Shown here piece by piece: positions 61,078-64,000 of a DNA stretch of 64,000 nucleotides; position 1 is the stretch's first letter, and each line of letters opens with the position of its first letter. The notes under the pieces are model-generated. The model was not told where the DNA came from and did no database searches. It saw nothing but the letters and a program-made list of their open reading frames with translations. The position numbers were made by a program, and so were the translations under genes. The DNA comes from Zunongwangia mangrovi. Its GTDB lineage: Bacteria > Bacteroidota > Bacteroidia > Flavobacteriales > Flavobacteriaceae. The stretch spans positions 1 to 64,000 of the forward strand of contig NZ_FOKV01000009.1 in assembly GCF_900112105.1 (NCBI RefSeq), in the 5' to 3' direction.

Positions 61078-61896
61078 TTAGCATTTTGCCGATTTTGGAT
61101 GTTTTTTAAGCGTTTTTAAAAGGTGACTTTCATCTGTAAAACCAAATTCTGTTGCGATTTCTCGTTTCGTGTAATTTCCGTTTGATAGACGATTTTTTAT
61201 TAGTTGAAGCTTATATTGTAAAAGATATTCTCGTAAAGGTACCTTCATGTTGCGCTTAAAAAATTTACCAAAGTAATTCTTCGTGGTATTAAATTCCTGT
61301 GCTAAATGCGATAATCTAAGGTTTTTAGGATAGTAAATATTATTGTGGATGTAGTTTAAAACCGGCTCCATTCCTCTTTTTAAACTTTGGGTTTCTGTTT
61401 CTTTTGACGAAATAGAGGTATAATTTTCTAATACCTCTAAAATACTTATTAATTGAAAAAATAGAATACGTTCGTATTTATGCCCAGCATTCTGTAAATC
61501 TGAAACCACCGCAAATTGTTTAGAAAGTAAATCTTGATCGTTTTTAGATAATTTGATCTTAGCATTTCTTATTTCTCGATTGTCCAAAATCGTTTTGTAG
61601 AGCGGAAGGGATTCAGCAGCAATTAACTCATTGTCTTCTTTGAAAAAATCTAGTGTGAATTTGCAATAAATAAACCTGGTTTCATTTTCTATTTCAAATT
61701 CATGAGAGTCGTCCGGTCCTAAAAGAAACAGGGCGCCTTTTTCGTATGCAATCTCATTTTTATTGATTTTATGCTTTCCAGCGCCTTTTTCGATAAAAAT
61801 AAGTTCGTAATGATTATGATTATGCCTGGGATGCGTCCAAACATTCGTGGTAAAATCACTAATAAGAAAGGAAGTAAATTGTTTAAAACGTTTCAT
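61078..61896 (-). CDS. AraC family transcriptional regulator
   Basis: A 272-residue regulator with an N-terminal cupin-like ligand domain (HNHYELIFIEKGAGKHKIN, residues 26-44) and a C-terminal double helix-turn-helix (LRLSHLAQEFNTTKNYFGKF and KREIATEFGFTDESHLLK). After the second HTH the protein stops at KKHPKSAKC, lacking the usual GxTPxxYR tail; the end may be natural or a small truncation. The target is unknown; the divergent sugar isomerase/epimerase gene is a candidate. Confidence 0.88.
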   Translation of the reverse strand: MKRFKQFTSFLISDFTTNVWTHPRHNHNHYELIFIEKGAGKHKINKNEIAYEKGALFLLGPDDSHEFEIENETRFIYCKFTLDFFKEDNELIAAESLPLYKTILDNREIRNAKIKLSKNDQDLLSKQFAVVSDLQNAGHKYERILFFQLISILEVLENYTSISSKETETQSLKRGMEPVLNYIHNNIYYPKNLRLSHLAQEFNTTKNYFGKFFKRNMKVPLREYLLQYKLQLIKNRLSNGNYTKREIATEFGFTDESHLLKTLKKHPKSAKC

Positions 61897-62311
61897 AAAG
61901 GATGAATCTATTCAGAAAAATAATACAATAATGCTTCTATATGAAGTAATGAAGAGCTCTTAACAAGTATTTAAGAGGTAGAAATAAAAAACCACCTCGG
62001 TTAAGGAAGTGGTTTTCAAAACTAAATAATCTAATTAACCAGTTTGGATAGGTTGGTTATGATTATAATAAACAACATAATTTAAATTCGAAAAGGATAA
62101 TTAATGGTGTGAACTCTAATAAATCCTTCTCATAGCAATTTTCTCCAAAGGTCTTGATATTTCTTGGTTTCGGGTTTGTATAAAACGGATATAAACTGGT
62201 ATAAATAAGTCAATTCAGGTTAAATATCTGTTAAAGCAAATGTGTAGAATTAACTAGAATCTAACAGCAATTTGAAACAATTGCCTTTACCTTTAATAGA
62301 AAATATATAAA
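61897..62311. other. 415-base divergent spacer between araC-type and isomerase genes
   Basis: No coding frame was found. It contains a hairpin at 61987-62017 and then AT-rich sequence with direct-repeat-like CTAATTAACC and GGTTGGTTATG pieces. Divergent promoters for the two flanking genes are expected, but no clear -33/-7 pair was found. Confidence 0.6.
61987..62017 (-). terminator. hairpin with minus-strand T-run upstream of the AraC gene
   Basis: Arms AAAACCAC and GTGGTTTT with a partly paired middle. On the minus strand a long T-run follows, so it would stop leftward transcription coming from 62020-62300 before the AraC gene. No gene is known there. Confidence 0.6.
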
Positions 62312-63136
62312 ATGAATAAGCTAGGAATTTGTTCCTGGACCTTGGGAATATCGGATATTAGAGTCTTAATGGAAAAAGTAAAAACTTTAGGACTTGATGG
62401 CGTTCAGTTTAGCGGCGACTGGCGAGATTTTAATGCAGAAGAAGTAAGAGAAGCTGCAGATCTTTTTGATTTAGAAATTTTTGCAATAGATCCTTTTAAT
62501 TGCGAACCAGCAAATCCAGAGCAGGCAAATGCAACTGCTGCTATAGAATTTTATAAAAATATTATTGATTTTGCGGTAGAAACCAATACGCCATGGGTTA
62601 CGTTGCAGGGTTTACCAAAATGGACGGCTAATTGTAGCACTAATGAGGAATGTTGGGAAATGCTAGTGCATTGCTGTAAAACTTTGGATGCTTACGCTCA
62701 GCTAAAAAAGGTTAAGATTGCTTACGAATGTGTAAATAGATATGAATCCTCGATGATTCATACTGCTGAAAAAGCTAGAGAACTCATAGAAGCTGTAGGG
62801 CACCATAATTTTGGACTGATCCTGGATAGTTTTCATATGCATATTGAAGAACCAGATCCTATTGAAGCACTTAAATATTCTAAGGATTTTCTGTTCAGCT
62901 ATCATATTTCAGATTCTAATAGATCTGGAATAGGTAGGGGGCAGGTAGATTTTGTAAAACATCATGCTGTTTTAGAAGAAATAGGATTTGAGGGTACTAT
63001 AATGATCGAAGTGGTGCTACCAGAACTAGTACCTACATCTACGCCTAAGAATGATTTGGAAAGAGAACGTTTAGATGAAGAGATTCGCCGAAGCGTAAGA
63101 GTTTGGCGAAATCTAAAAGAGAAAAAACATTTATAA
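62312..63136 (+). CDS. sugar phosphate isomerase/epimerase-like TIM-barrel protein
   Basis: A 274-residue xylose-isomerase-like TIM barrel. Landmarks are GLDGVQFSGDW, the metal-binding Glu in KIAYECVNRYES, the GLILDSFHMHIEEPDP block (Asp/His metal ligands) and IMIEVVLPE with the last Glu. Related proteins isomerise or epimerise sugars and inositol derivatives; the substrate is unknown. The neighbouring AraC-type regulator may respond to it. Confidence 0.85.
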   Translation: MNKLGICSWTLGISDIRVLMEKVKTLGLDGVQFSGDWRDFNAEEVREAADLFDLEIFAIDPFNCEPANPEQANATAAIEFYKNIIDFAVETNTPWVTLQGLPKWTANCSTNEECWEMLVHCCKTLDAYAQLKKVKIAYECVNRYESSMIHTAEKARELIEAVGHHNFGLILDSFHMHIEEPDPIEALKYSKDFLFSYHISDSNRSGIGRGQVDFVKHHAVLEEIGFEGTIMIEVVLPELVPTSTPKNDLERERLDEEIRRSVRVWRNLKEKKHL

Positions 63137-63178
63137 AGAAAAAAACCGAATCTTAGTAATCGATTCGGTTTTCTTTTT
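63136..63178. terminator. bidirectional terminator overlapping the guaD stop
   Basis: Stem AAACCGAATC (63143-63152) with GATTCGGTTT (63162-63171), with A-run before and T-run after. Its right half overlaps the last codons of the converging guaD gene. Confidence 0.88.
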
Positions 63179-63635
63179 GATCCCATTTTTCAAATACGGG
63201 TAAGCCTTCTTCTCGCAAAATATTAACAAAAGGCACTTTTCTATTATCAATATCCTTATCTAATTCTTCGTATATAAATTGATCGTCAAATCCTATTTTT
63301 GCGGCATCACTATGCTTTAAAGCATAATAAACTTTTTTAGGACGTGCCCAGTAAATAGCACCCAAACACATAGGGCATGGTTCGCAACTGGTGTAAAGAA
63401 TACAGTCTTCTAATTGAAAGGTATTTAGATTTTCACAGGCTCTTCTTATAGCAGTGATCTCGGCATGCGCTGTTGGATCGTTACTGGAAGTTACAATGTT
63501 CCATCCTTCAGCAATAACTTCACCGTCTTTAACAACTACGGCCCCAAAAGGCCCTCCGGCACCGGTACTCATTCCTTCTTCTGCTAGCGCAATAGCTCTG
63601 CGCATAAACTTTTTGTCATCTTCTGTCATGATCAT
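63153..63635 (-). CDS. guaD: guanine deaminase
   Basis: A 160-residue zinc cytidine-deaminase-fold enzyme very like Bacillus GuaD: GGPFGAVVVKDGEVIAEGWN, the catalytic TAHAEITAIR with zinc His and proton-shuttling Glu, SCEPCPMCLGAIYWARP with the two zinc Cys, and a C-terminal FDDQFIYEELDKD tail that is domain-swapped in GuaD. It converts guanine to xanthine for purine salvage or catabolism. A second ATG (63629) two codons in is equally possible. Confidence 0.92.
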   Translation of the reverse strand: MIMTEDDKKFMRRAIALAEEGMSTGAGGPFGAVVVKDGEVIAEGWNIVTSSNDPTAHAEITAIRRACENLNTFQLEDCILYTSCEPCPMCLGAIYWARPKKVYYALKHSDAAKIGFDDQFIYEELDKDIDNRKVPFVNILREEGLPVFEKWDQKENRIDY

Positions 63636-63797
63636 TTTTTTTCTATACGATCAAAACTAAATAAAAAAGTAGAGTAAAAACTGTACAATTTCGATCTTAT
63701 GATTATTATAACTTTAAATGATTAGCAGAGATTTTATAAGCATTGATTATTTTAAGTTTAAAATAGCATCTCAGAAAGTATGAGATACGTGTTACTT

Positions 63798-64000
63798 TTA
63801 CATAAAATTTTTAGCGATAGAACCAAAATTTGCTGGTAAATTGGCTCCATCGTTTAAAGGAATAATACGAGATAATTGCTCCTGTTGATCTAGAATTAAG
63901 AGATATTCTCCGATCAACTGCGCTAAAAGCGTTCTATGCGATTTGCTAAGATGTGCCGTGTTAATTAATATGTAATCATCTTTTGCTCTTAAGAATCTAC
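63798..64000 (-). CDS. C-terminal end of an unidentified protein (partial)
   Basis: The minus strand is open from the right edge to a TAA at 63798-63800, giving the last 67 residues of a gene that starts beyond the window. The end includes HLSKSHRTLLAQLIGEYLLI and ends AKNFM. It has the codon use of its neighbours and is probably real. No family was recognised. It lies 160 bases before guaD on the same strand. Confidence 0.65.
   Translation of the reverse strand, partial: RFLRAKDDYILINTAHLSKSHRTLLAQLIGEYLLILDQQEQLSRIIPLNDGANLPANFGSIAKNFM

Overview
The window comes from a low-GC marine-type member of the Flavobacteriaceae (Bacteroidota), probably close to Zunongwangia, Gramella or Salegentibacter; the genus is an inference. 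Signs of this group are a type IX secretion sorting domain on one large secreted protein, Bacteroidota promoters (TTG/TTTG, about 19 bases, TAnnTTTG) instead of Shine-Dalgarno-driven starts, many lipoproteins and small outer-membrane barrels, and housekeeping gene orders known from flavobacteria (rlmD with DUF6452 and DUF6048 genes; zapA, 6S RNA and rny). No insertion sequence, prophage, CRISPR array or tRNA gene was seen.

Layout. 1-375: end of an rRNA operon (23S tail, 5S, terminator). 376-5.9 kb: DUF4268 and ZIP transporter genes, a THUMP-type rRNA methyltransferase, and a coupled rlmD-DUF6452-DUF6048 operon. 6-15 kb: ornithine aminotransferase, a T9SS cargo gene with two small membrane proteins, an Smr-domain protein, a calcium-repeat lipoprotein, a cysteine desulfurase and an M23 peptidase. 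14.9-17.3 kb: coiled-coil protein, ZapA, 6S RNA and RNase Y. 17.4-29.7 kb: aldo/keto reductase, XerD, two paralogous barrel proteins, AroQ, a PP-loop protein, hydrolases, dihydrolipoyl dehydrogenase, two MsrB proteins (one cytosolic, one lipoprotein), an M48 peptidase and an MFS carrier. 30-33 kb: an ECF sigma factor with overlapping downstream genes for a membrane-anchored protein, a DUF4097-like protein and a GIN-domain protein. 33.2-39.7 kb: Lon, Cmk, MFS carrier and ribosomal protein S1.

39.7-53.9 kb is the more accessory part. It holds a soluble multi-PAS histidine kinase with a response regulator, an NrtR-like regulator with a degenerate Nudix box behind a nearly symmetrical two-way promoter, a secreted leucine-rich-repeat protein, two copies of a barrel-plus-lipoprotein gene pair, a 3' remnant of a VOC-family gene, and an eutB-eutC-VOC operon. 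54-64 kb: MltF, a Tat-exported aldo/keto reductase paired with a dopachrome-tautomerase-like protein, Ohr with OhrR, an MscS-type channel, an AraC-type regulator, a sugar isomerase/epimerase-like protein, guanine deaminase and the 3' end of an unidentified gene.

The least explained items are the duplicated barrel/lipoprotein module, the symmetrical promoter with its unoccupied right arm ending in a strong terminator, and the VOC remnant with a sharp identity boundary. All product calls rest on motif recognition by eye; no similarity search was run.
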